DNA from: Mycolicibacterium parafortuitum
GTDB taxonomy: Bacteria; Actinomycetota; Actinomycetes; Mycobacteriales; Mycobacteriaceae
NCBI RefSeq assembly: GCF_010725485.1
Contig: NZ_AP022598.1
Location: 3,100,001-3,164,000 of the forward strand
DNA: 64,000 nt
Direction: 5' to 3'
Shown here: piece by piece, positions 19,072 through 30,159 of the stretch
Numbering within the stretch: the stretch's first letter is position 1
How the letters are laid out: each line of letters begins with the position of its first letter
Program-made: the position numbers and the translations under genes
Notes under the pieces: model-generated
Told to the model about the DNA's origin: nothing
Databases searched by the model: none
What the model saw: the letters and a program-made list of their open reading frames with translations, nothing else

Positions 19072-20535
19072 TCACGGAAAACGTTTGAAGCAGCGCGGGG
19101 TGTCGCCGAGTACGCCGAGGCGGAACGCGTCGATGCGGGAGAAGCCCGACGGCACCGAATCGCCGTTGACGTCACTGGCGGCCAGTCCGTTCATCAGGAT
19201 GCCCGAGACAGCCTCGTCGACATCGCCTGCCGTCAGCGCGATCGTGTCGCCGTCCGGCGTCTGGATCTCCTTCGTCATCTTGGCGGTGGCCACGCCGGTC
19301 AGGCACGCCGTCCGCAGTGCGGCCGCGGCGTTGTCGAGTGCGAGACCACCGCGCTCCTGCTGGATCGCCAGCATGTAGCGCGAGACCAGCACCGAGTAGG
19401 CGACGTTGTCGCCGACGGCCAGGGAGCCGACTTGGTCCGGATCGGGTTGCGCGCTCAGATCCTCCAGGCCGTCGAGGTCGACGACGATCGTGTTGGTCGC
19501 CGGGCAGTATGACGCCGGCGGGCTGGGGCGGGCGTCGGCGCACGAGTCGGCGTCGCCGGGTTCGAAGCTCAGCGCCGGCGGGTTCTTCGGTTCGAACAGA
19601 ACCTCCATCGCCTCGATGATGGAGCGGACGGACTCCTCGCTGACGGGCAGTTCGCCGGTCTGATCCTCGGGAAGCAGCACCGGAAGATCGCCGCGCCGCT
19701 GTGCGATCTCCTCAAGGTCGATGCCCGCACACGCCGACGGGCCGTCGGTGAAACCGAACTGGAACGCCGACAGGCGTTCGAAAGCCGAACCGTGCTCGTC
19801 GAATCCGACGTCCGGGTCGCCTTCGTTCAGCAGTGGGTCGCGCACCGAGATGACGCCGGCGAGCACGTTGTTCAGGCCCTCGCCGGTGCTCAAGGAGAAA
19901 CGCTGTGAGGAGTCCTCGGCGACCCATCGCATGTATGCGCCGGAGAAGCAGTCGGCCTGTTGCTCGGCGACCAGCGTCGGGGTGTCCTTACCGGTCAATC
20001 CGCCCAGCCGGGAGATGGCGTGGCCGTACTCGTGGGCCAGCACCATCAGCACGCCGATGTCGCCGTGCGCGCGTTGCAGGGCGGGCAGCAGTTCGCCCCG
20101 GTCCCAGCCGATGGTGCGGTCGGCGTAGCAGAAGCCGGCGTTCACGAGACCGTAGGTGCTGTCTCCGCAGAACTCCCCGTCAAAGCCGTTGGCGTCCCAC
20201 GAGATCAGCTCGGCGACGGGCTTGAACCGCTCGTCGAAGGTCTCGGGATAGGCCGTTGCCCAGTAGTCCTCGATATCGCTGATAGCGCTGGCGCCGAGCT
20301 CGTCGATCGCTCCGCCGTCGGTGCCCTCCACGTCGCGGGCCGGCCCTTCGGCGTTGGGGCGCAGCCCCGACGGGCCGTCTGTCGCTGGCATCCCGGCCAC
20401 CTTGAACGGATCGTCGAACACCGATACGGCCCGGCCCGGCATCGTCGTCGTACACGCGGTCACGACCAGCGCGGCGCCGACGGCCACGGACAGCCCCAGT
20501 AGGGATCTCTGTCTGAAACTCCTGGTGGGGCTCAT
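19072..20535 (-). CDS. exported zinc metallopeptidase lipoprotein
   Basis: A 487-residue protein with a lipoprotein signal peptide: basic start, hydrophobic core LSVAVGAALVV, lipobox VTAC with Cys28. The zinc motif HEYGH is at 168-172 (VLAHEYGHAISRLGG) and the downstream block EQQADCFSGAY is at 191-201. The latter resembles the ELQADCxAG third-ligand signature of the neutral zinc metallopeptidase family. It should act on the outer face of the membrane. It has no counterpart between glgP and dinG in the M. tuberculosis order I recall, so it looks like an addition in this lineage. Substrate unknown. Confidence 0.82.
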   Translation of the reverse strand: MSPTRSFRQRSLLGLSVAVGAALVVTACTTTMPGRAVSVFDDPFKVAGMPATDGPSGLRPNAEGPARDVEGTDGGAIDELGASAISDIEDYWATAYPETFDERFKPVAELISWDANGFDGEFCGDSTYGLVNAGFCYADRTIGWDRGELLPALQRAHGDIGVLMVLAHEYGHAISRLGGLTGKDTPTLVAEQQADCFSGAYMRWVAEDSSQRFSLSTGEGLNNVLAGVISVRDPLLNEGDPDVGFDEHGSAFERLSAFQFGFTDGPSACAGIDLEEIAQRRGDLPVLLPEDQTGELPVSEESVRSIIEAMEVLFEPKNPPALSFEPGDADSCADARPSPPASYCPATNTIVVDLDGLEDLSAQPDPDQVGSLAVGDNVAYSVLVSRYMLAIQQERGGLALDNAAAALRTACLTGVATAKMTKEIQTPDGDTIALTAGDVDEAVSGILMNGLAASDVNGDSVPSGFSRIDAFRLGVLGDTPRCFKRFP

Positions 20536-20643
20536 CGCCGGCGCCTTTCGCTCGTGGCGCAGCGGCCCCGAGGCCGTCGGCCGTACTCCTGTCAGAATAG
20601 TGAGTTCGCGCCGTCGGCTCGGAATATCGCCGCCTATCGCCGC

Positions 20644-22656
20644 CTATCGCGCTGCCGCGGTGTCTTCGGCGCCGCGGAGCCTGCGCAGCGCGGCGAGCAC
20701 CCTGGTGCTGTCGGTGGTCGCCCAGAACGGTGGCAGTGATGCGCGCAGGTAACCGCTGTAGCGTGCGGTGGCCATCCGGGAGTCGAGCACCGCCACGACG
20801 CCGCGGTCCTCGACGCGACGCAACAGCCGGCCGGCGCCCTGGGCCAGCAGCAGGGCGGCGTGGCTGGCCGCCACGGCCATGAACCCGTTGCCGCCGCGCG
20901 CCGCGATCCGGCGCTGGCGGGCGGTCAGCAGCGGGTCGTCGGGCCGCGGGAACGGGATACGGTCGATCAGGACGAGGGACAGCGACGGGCCGGGCACATC
21001 GACGCCCTGCCACAGCGACAGCGTTCCGAACAGCGAGGTCTGCTCGTCCTCGGCGAACTGCGCGACCAGCGCGGAGGTGGTGTCGTCACCCTGGCACAGC
21101 ACAGGGGTGTCGAGACGCTCGCGCATGACCTCCGCGGCCGCCTTGGCCGCTCGCATCGACGAGAAAAGGCCCAGCGTGCGGCCATCGGCCGCCTCGATCA
21201 AGGCCGTGATCTCGTCGAGCTGCTCGGCGGACCCGGTGCCGTCGCGTCCTGGCGGCGGCAGATGCGCGGCGACGTACAGGATCCCGGACTTCGCATGGTC
21301 GAACGGAGACCCGACGTCGAGGCCGCGCCACCGCGGGAATTTGGGCTCCTCCGGGGAGTCAGCCCCGCCGGACAGACCCCACGCGGCGGCCATCGCGTCG
21401 AAACTGCCACCGATGGTCAAGGTGGCCGACGTCAGCACCGCGGTGGCATGCCCGAACAACCGGGTCCGCAGCAGGCCCGACACCGACAACGGTGCGACGC
21501 GCAGAATGGTGCGCCCGCCGGACCGTCCGTCCTCGTACTGCTCGAGCCACACCACGTCGGTCCGGTCGGGGATCGCGGGAACGAACGAGTCCAGGATCCG
21601 CGCCGCCGTGTCGGCGACATCCGAAAGCGCGGTGGCGGCCTCGCTGCGCGCGGTCGCCGTCTTCGGGTCGTTGCGTGAGGTGTCGACCGCGGAACGCGCG
21701 GCGTGGGCCGAATCGCGAAGCACTGTCAAGTAATTGGCGAGTTCTTCGTCGAGAACGTCGATGCGGCCGGGGCGCGCGTCGAACAGCGCCGAGGTGAACG
21801 TCGCGATCGCCGCCTCCAGCCGCTGGGCCAATTCGGGCGGTACGACGCGGGCGGCGCGGCGGTGCGCGACGCCCAGGGCGGTGGGTGACAGTTCCCCGGT
21901 GGCCACACCGGTGACGCGGTCGACGAGTTCGTGTGCTTCGTCGACGACCAGCAGGTCGTGTTCGGGCAGCACGTTGAGGTCGCCGATCGCGTCGATCGCC
22001 AGCAGCGCGTGGTTGGTCACGACGACATCGGCCTGCCCGGCGCGTTCGCGGGCCCGCTCCGAGAAGCAGTCGGTGCCGAACGGGCAGCGCGACACCCCGA
22101 TGCACTCCCTCGACGAAACGCTGACCTGCGCCCAGGACCGGTCGGGCACACCGGGTTTGAGTTCGTCGCGGTCGCCGGTGTCGGTGGTGTCCGACCACTG
22201 GGTCAGTCGCTGCACGTCGCGTCCCATCGCGCTGGCCGCGACCGGGGAGAACAACTCCTCCTGCGGCACGTCGTCGGGTTCGGCAGCGGCGGATCCGTTG
22301 TGGATCTTGTTCAGGCACAGGTAGTTTCCGCGCCCCTTGAGCAGTGCGAAGGCAGGTCGCCGGGGGAGTGTCCCGGCCAGCGCGTCGGCCAGCCGGGGCA
22401 GGTCCCGGTCGACCAGCTGCCGCTGCAGCGCGATCGTCGCCGTCGACACGATCACCGGCCGGTTGTCGCTGAGCGACCGCGCGACGGCGGGCACCAGATA
22501 GGCCAGCGACTTGCCGGTGCCCGTCCCTGCCTGGACCGCGAGGTGCTCGCCGGTGGTGAACGCGCGTGCGACGGCCTCGGCCATCTCAATCTGACCGTCG
22601 CGGGTCGCGCCGCCCAGCGCCGCGACCGCGGTGGCCAGCAGATCGGTCACCTCCAC
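20644..22656 (-). CDS. dinG: DinG-type ATP-dependent DNA helicase
   Basis: A 670-residue superfamily 2 helicase of the XPD/DinG group. Walker A is at residues 44-50 (GTGTGKS) and the DEAH box at LLVVDEAHELVDRV. The iron-sulfur cluster cysteines lie in the insert NYLCLN ... ECIGVSRCPFGTDCF. C-terminal helicase motifs include LFGTLSLWQGVDVPG and QGAGRLLRR. It unwinds DNA with 5'-3' polarity in this family. GTG start 3 bases after the pncB stop, so it is co-transcribed with pncB. No LexA box was seen, despite the name. Equivalent to Rv1329c. Confidence 0.94.
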   Translation of the reverse strand: MEVTDLLATAVAALGGATRDGQIEMAEAVARAFTTGEHLAVQAGTGTGKSLAYLVPAVARSLSDNRPVIVSTATIALQRQLVDRDLPRLADALAGTLPRRPAFALLKGRGNYLCLNKIHNGSAAAEPDDVPQEELFSPVAASAMGRDVQRLTQWSDTTDTGDRDELKPGVPDRSWAQVSVSSRECIGVSRCPFGTDCFSERARERAGQADVVVTNHALLAIDAIGDLNVLPEHDLLVVDEAHELVDRVTGVATGELSPTALGVAHRRAARVVPPELAQRLEAAIATFTSALFDARPGRIDVLDEELANYLTVLRDSAHAARSAVDTSRNDPKTATARSEAATALSDVADTAARILDSFVPAIPDRTDVVWLEQYEDGRSGGRTILRVAPLSVSGLLRTRLFGHATAVLTSATLTIGGSFDAMAAAWGLSGGADSPEEPKFPRWRGLDVGSPFDHAKSGILYVAAHLPPPGRDGTGSAEQLDEITALIEAADGRTLGLFSSMRAAKAAAEVMRERLDTPVLCQGDDTTSALVAQFAEDEQTSLFGTLSLWQGVDVPGPSLSLVLIDRIPFPRPDDPLLTARQRRIAARGGNGFMAVAASHAALLLAQGAGRLLRRVEDRGVVAVLDSRMATARYSGYLRASLPPFWATTDSTRVLAALRRLRGAEDTAAAR

Positions 22657-22659
22657 CGC

Positions 22660-24027
22660 TCAGCTCCGGCCTGGGGTGGGGGCGATGATCCGGGTCGGGA
22701 TCGCGGCGTCGCCTCTGGACAGCTTCAGCCCGTCCCACGGCAGGCTGAGCAGCCCGTCGCGGACCCGGGCGCGAGCGCTGTGCAGGTCGAGTTCGGCGAC
22801 CGGCTCCCCGTGACGCACCAGTGGCACGGTCAGCGGACGTGCGGCCAGATCGACGGGGACGTCCGGAGCCGGACGGTCGGCCGGATGCACGATCTCCTCG
22901 ATGATGGTGCCCGAGGCCTTCGCCCATCGGACGGCCCGCTTGCGGCCGCCGTGGGATTCCTTGTGGCTGCTGCGCTTCTCCACCGGGATGCCGTCGACCT
23001 CGACGAGCTTGTACACCATGCCCGCCGTGGGGGCGCCCGATCCGGTGACCACCGAGGTCCCGACGCCGTAGAGGTCGACCGGTTCGGCGCGCAGCGCGGC
23101 GATCGCGAACTCGTCGAGATCGCCGGACACCACGATCTTGGTCCCGGTGGCGCCCAGTGCGTCCAGCTGCTCGCGGACCTGGCGGGCCAGCACGCCGAGA
23201 TCGCCGGAGTCGATCCGGACCGCCCCGAGCCGGGGGCCGGCCACCTCGACCGCGTTGGCGACACCGGCGGTGATGTCGTAGGTGTCGACGAGCAGTGTGG
23301 TGTCCACGCCGAGGGCCTCGACCTGCGCGCGGAACGCCGCCTTCTCCCAATCCGACGGCGTGGTGCCTGCCCCGGTGGTGTGCAGCAGCGTGAACGCGTG
23401 CGCGCTGGTGCCCAGCGCCGGTACGCCGTGACGGCGCTCGGCCTCCAGGTTCGACGACCCGGCGAACCCGGCGAGATAGGCGGCCCGCGCGGCGGCGACC
23501 GCGGCCTGCTCGTGGGCGCGCCGCGACCCCATCTCGATCAGCGGGCGGCCTGCGGCGACGCTGACCATCCGCGCCGCGGCGGAGGCGACCGCGGCGTCGT
23601 AGTTGAAGATCGACAGCGCCATGGTCTCCAGCACCACGCATTCGGCGAACGTCCCGTGCACCGACAGCACCGGTGAACCCGGGAAATACAGTTCGCCTTC
23701 GGGATAGCCGTCGATGTCGCCGGCGAACCGGTAGCCGGCCAGGTACTCCAGGGCGGCCGGCTCGAGGAAGCTCTCCAGCACGGAGAGCTCGGTGTCGTCG
23801 AATCTGAACGCCTGCAACGCTTCCACGAAGCGGGCCGTACCCGCGGTGACGCCGTAGCGCCTGCCCTCGGGAAGCCGGCGGGCGAACACCTCGAACGAAC
23901 ACCGCCGGTGCGCGGTGCCGTCCCGCAGCGCGGCGGCAAGCATGGTGAGCTCGTACTTGTCGGTCAGCAACGCCGTCGACGCCGCGCGGTCCTGCCGCGT
24001 CGGTCTGCCCGGAGGCGAGGTGGTCAC
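22660..24027 (-). CDS. pncB: nicotinate phosphoribosyltransferase
   Basis: A 455-residue enzyme converting nicotinate and PRPP to nicotinate mononucleotide in NAD salvage. Recognisable blocks: [59 protein letters not shown] and [11 protein letters not shown]. The frame is open 58 codons further upstream, but that part crosses the clpS promoter region and lacks similarity. The GTG at 24027 ([12 protein letters not shown]) is preferred, and a -10 hexamer TACGGT 6 bases before it suggests a leaderless start. The gene runs into dinG. Corresponds to Rv1330c (pncB1). Confidence 0.93.
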   Translation of the reverse strand: MTTSPPGRPTRQDRAASTALLTDKYELTMLAAALRDGTAHRRCSFEVFARRLPEGRRYGVTAGTARFVEALQAFRFDDTELSVLESFLEPAALEYLAGYRFAGDIDGYPEGELYFPGSPVLSVHGTFAECVVLETMALSIFNYDAAVASAAARMVSVAAGRPLIEMGSRRAHEQAAVAAARAAYLAGFAGSSNLEAERRHGVPALGTSAHAFTLLHTTGAGTTPSDWEKAAFRAQVEALGVDTTLLVDTYDITAGVANAVEVAGPRLGAVRIDSGDLGVLARQVREQLDALGATGTKIVVSGDLDEFAIAALRAEPVDLYGVGTSVVTGSGAPTAGMVYKLVEVDGIPVEKRSSHKESHGGRKRAVRWAKASGTIIEEIVHPADRPAPDVPVDLAARPLTVPLVRHGEPVAELDLHSARARVRDGLLSLPWDGLKLSRGDAAIPTRIIAPTPGRS

Positions 24028-24033
24028 GACCCA

Positions 24034-24085
24034 ACCGTATCGGGTTCGGAGCACCTTCAGAGCGGCACTACGCTCCCGGTATCCT
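24034..24085. promoter_or_regulatory. divergent leaderless promoters of pncB and clpS
   Basis: The 64-base gap between pncB (minus) and clpS (plus) holds two outward -10 hexamers. TACGGT on the minus strand (24039-24034) is 6 bases before the pncB GTG. TATCCT on the plus strand (24080-24085) is 6 bases before the clpS ATG. Neither start has a Shine-Dalgarno sequence. Both genes therefore look leaderless, with promoters back to back. Confidence 0.5.
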
Positions 24086-24091
24086 GGCCGC

Positions 24092-24394
24092 ATGGTGACG
24101 CCGGCGAAGGCCCAACCGGGGACTCGCGAAGACCGTGATGTCAGTGAGGACGCCGCCAGCGACGCACCATGGGTGACCATCGTCTGGGACGACCCGGTCA
24201 ACCTGATGACCTACGTGACCTACGTGCTGCAGAAGCTCTTCGGTTACTCCGAGCCGCATGCGACGAAGTTGATGTTGCAGGTGCACAACGAGGGCAAGGC
24301 GGTGGTCTCGGCGGGCAGCCGGGAATCCATGGAAAGAGATGTATCCAGGCTCCACGCCGCAGGGCTGTGGGCGACGCTGCAACAGGACCGTTGA
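24092..24394 (+). CDS. clpS: ATP-dependent Clp protease adaptor ClpS
   Basis: A 100-residue N-degron adaptor. An acidic, flexible N-terminus of about 28 residues precedes the folded ClpS core: [41 protein letters not shown], and [16 protein letters not shown]. It hands N-end-rule substrates to ClpC/ClpP. The ATG at 24092 gives the normal length; the longer frame is spurious. The stop is 7 bases before the next GTG, so it is in one transcription unit with the DUF2017 gene. Matches Rv1331. Confidence 0.95.
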   Translation: MVTPAKAQPGTREDRDVSEDAASDAPWVTIVWDDPVNLMTYVTYVLQKLFGYSEPHATKLMLQVHNEGKAVVSAGSRESMERDVSRLHAAGLWATLQQDR

Positions 24395-24401
24395 AGACGC
24401 T

Positions 24402-24983
24402 GTGCGTAAATGGAAGCGGGTCGATGGTCCCGGCGGGCCCCGGTTTCGGTCGGCGCTGGCCCCTCACGAGGCCGAGCTGCTGAGCAGCCTGGTCACCTCG
24501 ATACTCGGGATGCTCGACGACCGGGAAGCGTCCGCACCGCTCGACGAACTCGCCGAGATCACCGGCATGCGGACCGGCAATTCTGTTCCGCCGCAAGACG
24601 ATACGATGAAGCGCCTGCTTCCGGACTTCTATCGGCCCGCGACCCAGCACCCGGCCGGTTCGGCTGCCGCCGAAAGCCTGAACAGCGCGCTGCGCAGCCT
24701 GCACGAGCCCGAGATCCTGGACGCGAAACGGGAAGCGGCGCAACGTGTGCTGGACACCGTTCCCGCCGGCGGCGGGCGGTTCGAGCTTTCCGAGGACGAG
24801 GCCCAGGCCTGGGTCGCCGCCGTCAACGACGTCCGGCTGGCGTTGGGCACGATGCTGCAGATCGGGCCGGACGGCCCCGACCGGCTGCCGAGCGAGCATC
24901 CGCTGGCCGGCCACCTGGACGTCTACCAGTGGTTGACGGTGTTGCAGGAGTACCTGGTGGTGTCGCTGATGGGGTCCCGATGA
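24402..24983 (+). CDS. DUF2017 protein (Rv1332-like)
   Basis: A 193-residue soluble, helix-rich protein of the DUF2017 family (VRKWKRVDGPGGPRFRSALAPHEAELLSSLV ... VYQWLTVLQEYLVVSLM). The family is often called a putative regulator, but no helix-turn-helix is evident to me. It always follows clpS in actinobacteria, hinting at a function with the adaptor (inference). GTG start 7 bases after clpS; the longer frame upstream overlaps clpS and is discarded. Its stop lies in the first of three GGTCCCGATGAGC repeats described separately. Confidence 0.85.
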   Translation: MRKWKRVDGPGGPRFRSALAPHEAELLSSLVTSILGMLDDREASAPLDELAEITGMRTGNSVPPQDDTMKRLLPDFYRPATQHPAGSAAAESLNSALRSLHEPEILDAKREAAQRVLDTVPAGGGRFELSEDEAQAWVAAVNDVRLALGTMLQIGPDGPDRLPSEHPLAGHLDVYQWLTVLQEYLVVSLMGSR

Positions 24984-25035
24984 GCAGAGGGTCCCGATGA
25001 GCGCTTGCGCGAAGAGCAGAGGGTCCCGATGAGCG
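24973..25035 (+). repeat. tandem GGTCCCGATGAGC repeat and 40-base junction element
   Basis: Three copies of GGTCCCGATGAGC lie at 24973-24985, 24990-25002 and 25022-25034, the last supplying the ATG of the next gene. Bases 24996-25035 form a 40-base element that recurs at 58711-58750 with 35 of 40 identical bases. Its two ends both read GATGAGCG, so each copy can supply a stop (TGA) and a start (ATG). Confidence 0.8.
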
Positions 25036-26051
25036 GATCGATCAGCGACGTGGGTGGCATCCTCGTCGGCCATCATCACGCGATCGACGCCGACGCGACG
25101 CTCGGCTCGGGCTGGGCCACCGGGACCACCGTCGTGCTGACACCCCCGGGAACCGTCGGCGCGGTCGACGGCCGCGGCGGTGCCCCCGGCACCCGCGAGA
25201 CCGACCTGCTGGATCCGGCGAACTCCGTGCGCCATGTCGACGGCGTCGTCCTCACCGGCGGCAGTGCCTTCGGGCTGGCGGCCGCCGACGGCGTGATGGC
25301 GTTCCTCGAAGAACAGGGGCGCGGCGTCGCGATCGAGAATGGCGTGGTGCCGATCGTGCCCGCCGCGGTCATCTTCGATCTGCCGGTCGGTGGCTGGCAG
25401 TGTCGCCCGGACGCCGACTACGGCTACCGGGCCGCGCAGTCGGCGAGCACCGATGTGGGCATCGGCACAGTCGGCGCCGGGGCGGGGGCGCGCGCCGGCG
25501 TGCTCAAAGGTGGTGTCGGCACGGCGTCGGTGACGCTGGACTCCGGGGTGACCGTCGGGGCGCTCGTGGTCGTCAACTCTGCGGGCGACGTCATCGACCC
25601 GGAGACGGGGCTGCCGTGGCTGGCGTCGCACGTCGAGGAGTTCGGGCTGGTGGCCCCGCCCGCGGACGAACGCGGCGCGTACGCCGACCGGCACCGCGAG
25701 CTCAGCCCGCTGAACACCACGATCGCGGTGGTCGCCACCGACGCCGCACTCAGCAAGGCCGCCTGCCGGAGGGTGGCCGTCGCCGCCCAGGACGGTCTGG
25801 CCCGCACCATCAATCCGTGCCATACGCCGCTGGACGGCGACACGGTGTTCGCGCTGTCGACCGGGGCCGTCGAGGTGAACCCGGACCCCACCACCCCGGC
25901 GTCGATGACCCCGGAACTGCCGCTGATGACCGCTGTCGGCGCGGCCGCGGCGGAGGTGTTGGCACGCGCGGTCCTGATCGGAGTGCTGGCCGCCGAGAGC
26001 GTCGCCGGAATACCGACATACCGTGAACTGTTGCCCGGAGCGTTTGAGTGA
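25029..26051 (+). CDS. P1-family (DmpA-like) peptidase (Rv1333-like)
   Basis: A 340-residue protein of the DmpA/P1 family. These are N-terminal nucleophile hydrolases with a fold like ornithine acetyltransferase that cut themselves into two chains. The family patterns ISDVGGILVGHH, TVVLTPPGTVGAVDGRGGAPGTRETDLL and VLTGGSAFGLAAADGVM are clear. The predicted autocleavage site lies in LSPLNTTIAVVATDAAL, where a Thr becomes the new N-terminal nucleophile. The start at 25029 is set by the last GATGAGCG repeat; an earlier in-frame codon lies inside the repeat. Physiological substrate unknown. It precedes mec, cysO and cysM and may belong to the same transcript. Confidence 0.88.
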   Translation: MSGSISDVGGILVGHHHAIDADATLGSGWATGTTVVLTPPGTVGAVDGRGGAPGTRETDLLDPANSVRHVDGVVLTGGSAFGLAAADGVMAFLEEQGRGVAIENGVVPIVPAAVIFDLPVGGWQCRPDADYGYRAAQSASTDVGIGTVGAGAGARAGVLKGGVGTASVTLDSGVTVGALVVVNSAGDVIDPETGLPWLASHVEEFGLVAPPADERGAYADRHRELSPLNTTIAVVATDAALSKAACRRVAVAAQDGLARTINPCHTPLDGDTVFALSTGAVEVNPDPTTPASMTPELPLMTAVGAAAAEVLARAVLIGVLAAESVAGIPTYRELLPGAFE

Positions 26052-26076
26052 ATCACCGGGAGAGGGGAGCCGGACC

Positions 26077-26490
26077 TTGCTGACGATTCGTGCCGACCTG
26101 GTCGAGGCCATGGTCGAGCATGCCCGGGCCGACCACCCGGACGAGGCCTGCGGCATCATCGCCGGGCCCGAAGGGTCTGACCGGCCGGAGCGGTTCATCC
26201 CGATGGTGAACGCCGAGCGGTCGCCGACGTTCTACCGCTTCGACTCGGGTGAGCAGCTCAAGGTGTGGCGGGCGATGGACGACGCCGACGAGGTGCCGGT
26301 GGTGATCTACCACTCGCACACCGCAACCGAGGCCTACCCGAGCCGGACGGACATCAGTTACGCATCCGAGCCGGACGCCCACTACGTTCTGGTGTCGACG
26401 CGTGACCCCGACGAGCACGAGGTGCGTAGCTACCGCATCGTGGACGGCGTCGTCACCGAAGAGCCCGTCACCATCGTCGAGCAGTACTAG
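26077..26490 (+). CDS. mec: Mec, JAMM metalloprotease of the CysO pathway
   Basis: A 137-residue JAMM/MPN zinc hydrolase that releases cysteine from the CysO-cysteine adduct. Zinc and catalytic residues are visible: E23 in HPDEACGII, H79 and H81 in YHSHTATEAYPSRTD, and D92. The TTG at 26077 is chosen because AGGGGAG ends 7 bases before it. A TTG at 26044 would add 11 residues. It directly precedes cysO and cysM, as in Rv1334-Rv1336. Given the C-terminal extension of CysO here, it may also have to trim that tail (inference). Confidence 0.93.
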   Translation: MLTIRADLVEAMVEHARADHPDEACGIIAGPEGSDRPERFIPMVNAERSPTFYRFDSGEQLKVWRAMDDADEVPVVIYHSHTATEAYPSRTDISYASEPDAHYVLVSTRDPDEHEVRSYRIVDGVVTEEPVTIVEQY

Positions 26491-26507
26491 AAGCAAGGAG
26501 CCCTGAC

Positions 26508-28442
<1,935 letters not shown>

Positions 28443-28446
<4 letters not shown>

Positions 28447-29276
28447 CGCCGGACGCGATGCGCCCGGTCGGGATCTTCGACTCCGGGGTCGGCGGGCTCA
28501 CGGTGGCCCGCGCGGTGATCGACCAGCTGCCCGACGAGGACATCATCTACGTCGGTGACACCGGCAACGGCCCGTACGGCCCGCTGACCATCCCCGAGAT
28601 CCGCGCGCACGCGCTGGCCATCGGGGACGACCTCGCCGAGCGCGGCGTCAAGGCGCTTGTCATCGCGTGTAACTCGGCGTCGTCGGCGTGCCTGCGGGAT
28701 GCCCGGGAACGCTATGCGCCGATCCCGGTGGTCGAGGTGATCCTGCCCGCGGTGCGTCGCGCCGTCGCGACGACCCGCAACGGCCGCATCGGGGTGATCG
28801 GTACCGCGGCGACCATCGCCTCGGGCGCCTACCAGGACGCGTTCGCCGCCGCGCGTGACATCGAGCTGTTCGGGGTGGCGTGCCCGCGCTTCGTCGACTT
28901 CGTCGAACGCGGGGTCACCAGCGGGCGGCAGGTACTCGGGCTGGCCGAGGGTTATCTGGAGCCGCTGCAGCGCGCCGGGGTGGACACCCTGGTGCTGGGC
29001 TGCACGCATTACCCGATGCTCTCGGGCCTGATCCAGCTCGCCATGGGCGATCACGTGACGCTGGTGTCCAGCGCCGAGGAGACGGCCAAGGATCTGCTGC
29101 GGGTGCTGACCGAGCGTGACCTGCTGGCACCGCACCGCGATGCCGGGGCGCCGGCGCAGCGGGTGTTCGAGGCGACCGGGGACCCGGACGCGTTCACGGC
29201 GCTGGCCGCGCGGTTCCTGGGGCCCTCACTGGACGGGGTGCGCCCGGTGCAGCGTCACGCGGGTAGCCGGACATGA
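28443..29276 (+). CDS. murI: glutamate racemase
   Basis: A 277-residue cofactor-independent racemase supplying D-glutamate for peptidoglycan. The catalytic cysteines are Cys76 (IACNSASS) and Cys187 (GCTHYPM), with His189 and Asp13/Ser14 (FDSGVGGLT) completing the site. ATGA overlap with the upstream rhomboid gene sets the start. Essential in this group. Equivalent to Rv1338. Confidence 0.96.
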
Positions 29277-29334
29277 TGTTCCTCGCCGAAAGCGGCGATG
29301 TTTTCGCCAAGCCACTGGAGGGCATGGCAAGCTA

Positions 29335-30108
29335 ATGGGCGTGCGAATCACCGTACTCGGTTGTTCCGGCAGTGTTGTCGGTCCAGATTCGCCTGCGTCC
29401 GGATACCTCGTCACCGCGCCCGACACGCCGCCGTTGGTGCTCGACTTCGGCGGAGGTGTGCTCGGCGCGCTGCAACGCCACGCCGATCCGAACTCGGTGC
29501 ACGTGCTGCTGTCGCATCTGCACGCCGACCACTGCCTCGATCTTCCCGGCCTTTTCGTGTGGCGCCGCTATCACCCGACCCCGGCGCCCGAACGCGGGAT
29601 CGTGTACGGGCCGGCGAACACCTGGGCTCGGCTGGGTGCCGCGTCGTCGCCGGAGGGCGGCGAGATCGACGACTTCACCGACATCTTCGACATCCGCCAC
29701 TGGGTCGACGCGCAACCGGTCCAGATCGGCGCGCTGACCGTGCTTCCGCGCGTGGTGTGCCACCCCACCGAGTCCTACGGCATGCGCATCACGGACCCGT
29801 CGGGCGCGACGCTGGTCTACAGCGGGGACACCGGGTATTGCGACCAGCTCATCGAGTTGGCCCGCGGCGCCGACGTGTTCCTGTGCGAGGCATCGTGGAC
29901 GCATTCGCCGGAGCGCCCGCCCCGGCTGCATCTGTCCGGCACCGAGGCAGGCCGCGCGGCCGCCCGGGCCGGGGTCGGCGAACTGCTGCTGACGCACATC
30001 CCGCCGTGGACCTCACGCGAGGACGTCATCAGCGAGGCCAAGGCGGAATTCGACGGCCCGGTGCACGCCGTGGTGTGCAACGAGTCGTTCGACGTCTCCC
30101 GCGCCTGA
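29335..30108 (+). CDS. MBL-fold cAMP phosphodiesterase (Rv1339-like)
   Basis: A 257-residue metallo-beta-lactamase fold hydrolase with the H-x-H-x-D-H site at 61-66 (HLHADH), further metal ligands in VCHPTESYGMRI, YSGDTGYCDQL and TH near LLLTHIPPW. Its M. tuberculosis counterpart Rv1339 has been reported as an atypical cyclic-nucleotide phosphodiesterase. The start at 29335 is 10-20 bases after an AGGGC/GGAGG purine stretch. It sits 58 bases after murI and before rphA. With two adenylate cyclases in the same window it may balance cAMP. Confidence 0.87.
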   Translation: MGVRITVLGCSGSVVGPDSPASGYLVTAPDTPPLVLDFGGGVLGALQRHADPNSVHVLLSHLHADHCLDLPGLFVWRRYHPTPAPERGIVYGPANTWARLGAASSPEGGEIDDFTDIFDIRHWVDAQPVQIGALTVLPRVVCHPTESYGMRITDPSGATLVYSGDTGYCDQLIELARGADVFLCEASWTHSPERPPRLHLSGTEAGRAAARAGVGELLLTHIPPWTSREDVISEAKAEFDGPVHAVVCNESFDVSRA

Positions 30109-30159
30109 GGTTTCCGCCACGGGGTCGCGGTGTCCGAGCGACCGGTTAGGGTTGGCCAC

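Noticed and set aside
24028..24201. A 58-residue N-terminal extension of nicotinate phosphoribosyltransferase
   Set aside because: It would overlap the clpS promoter and coding region and has no family similarity. The GTG at 24027 has a fitting -10.
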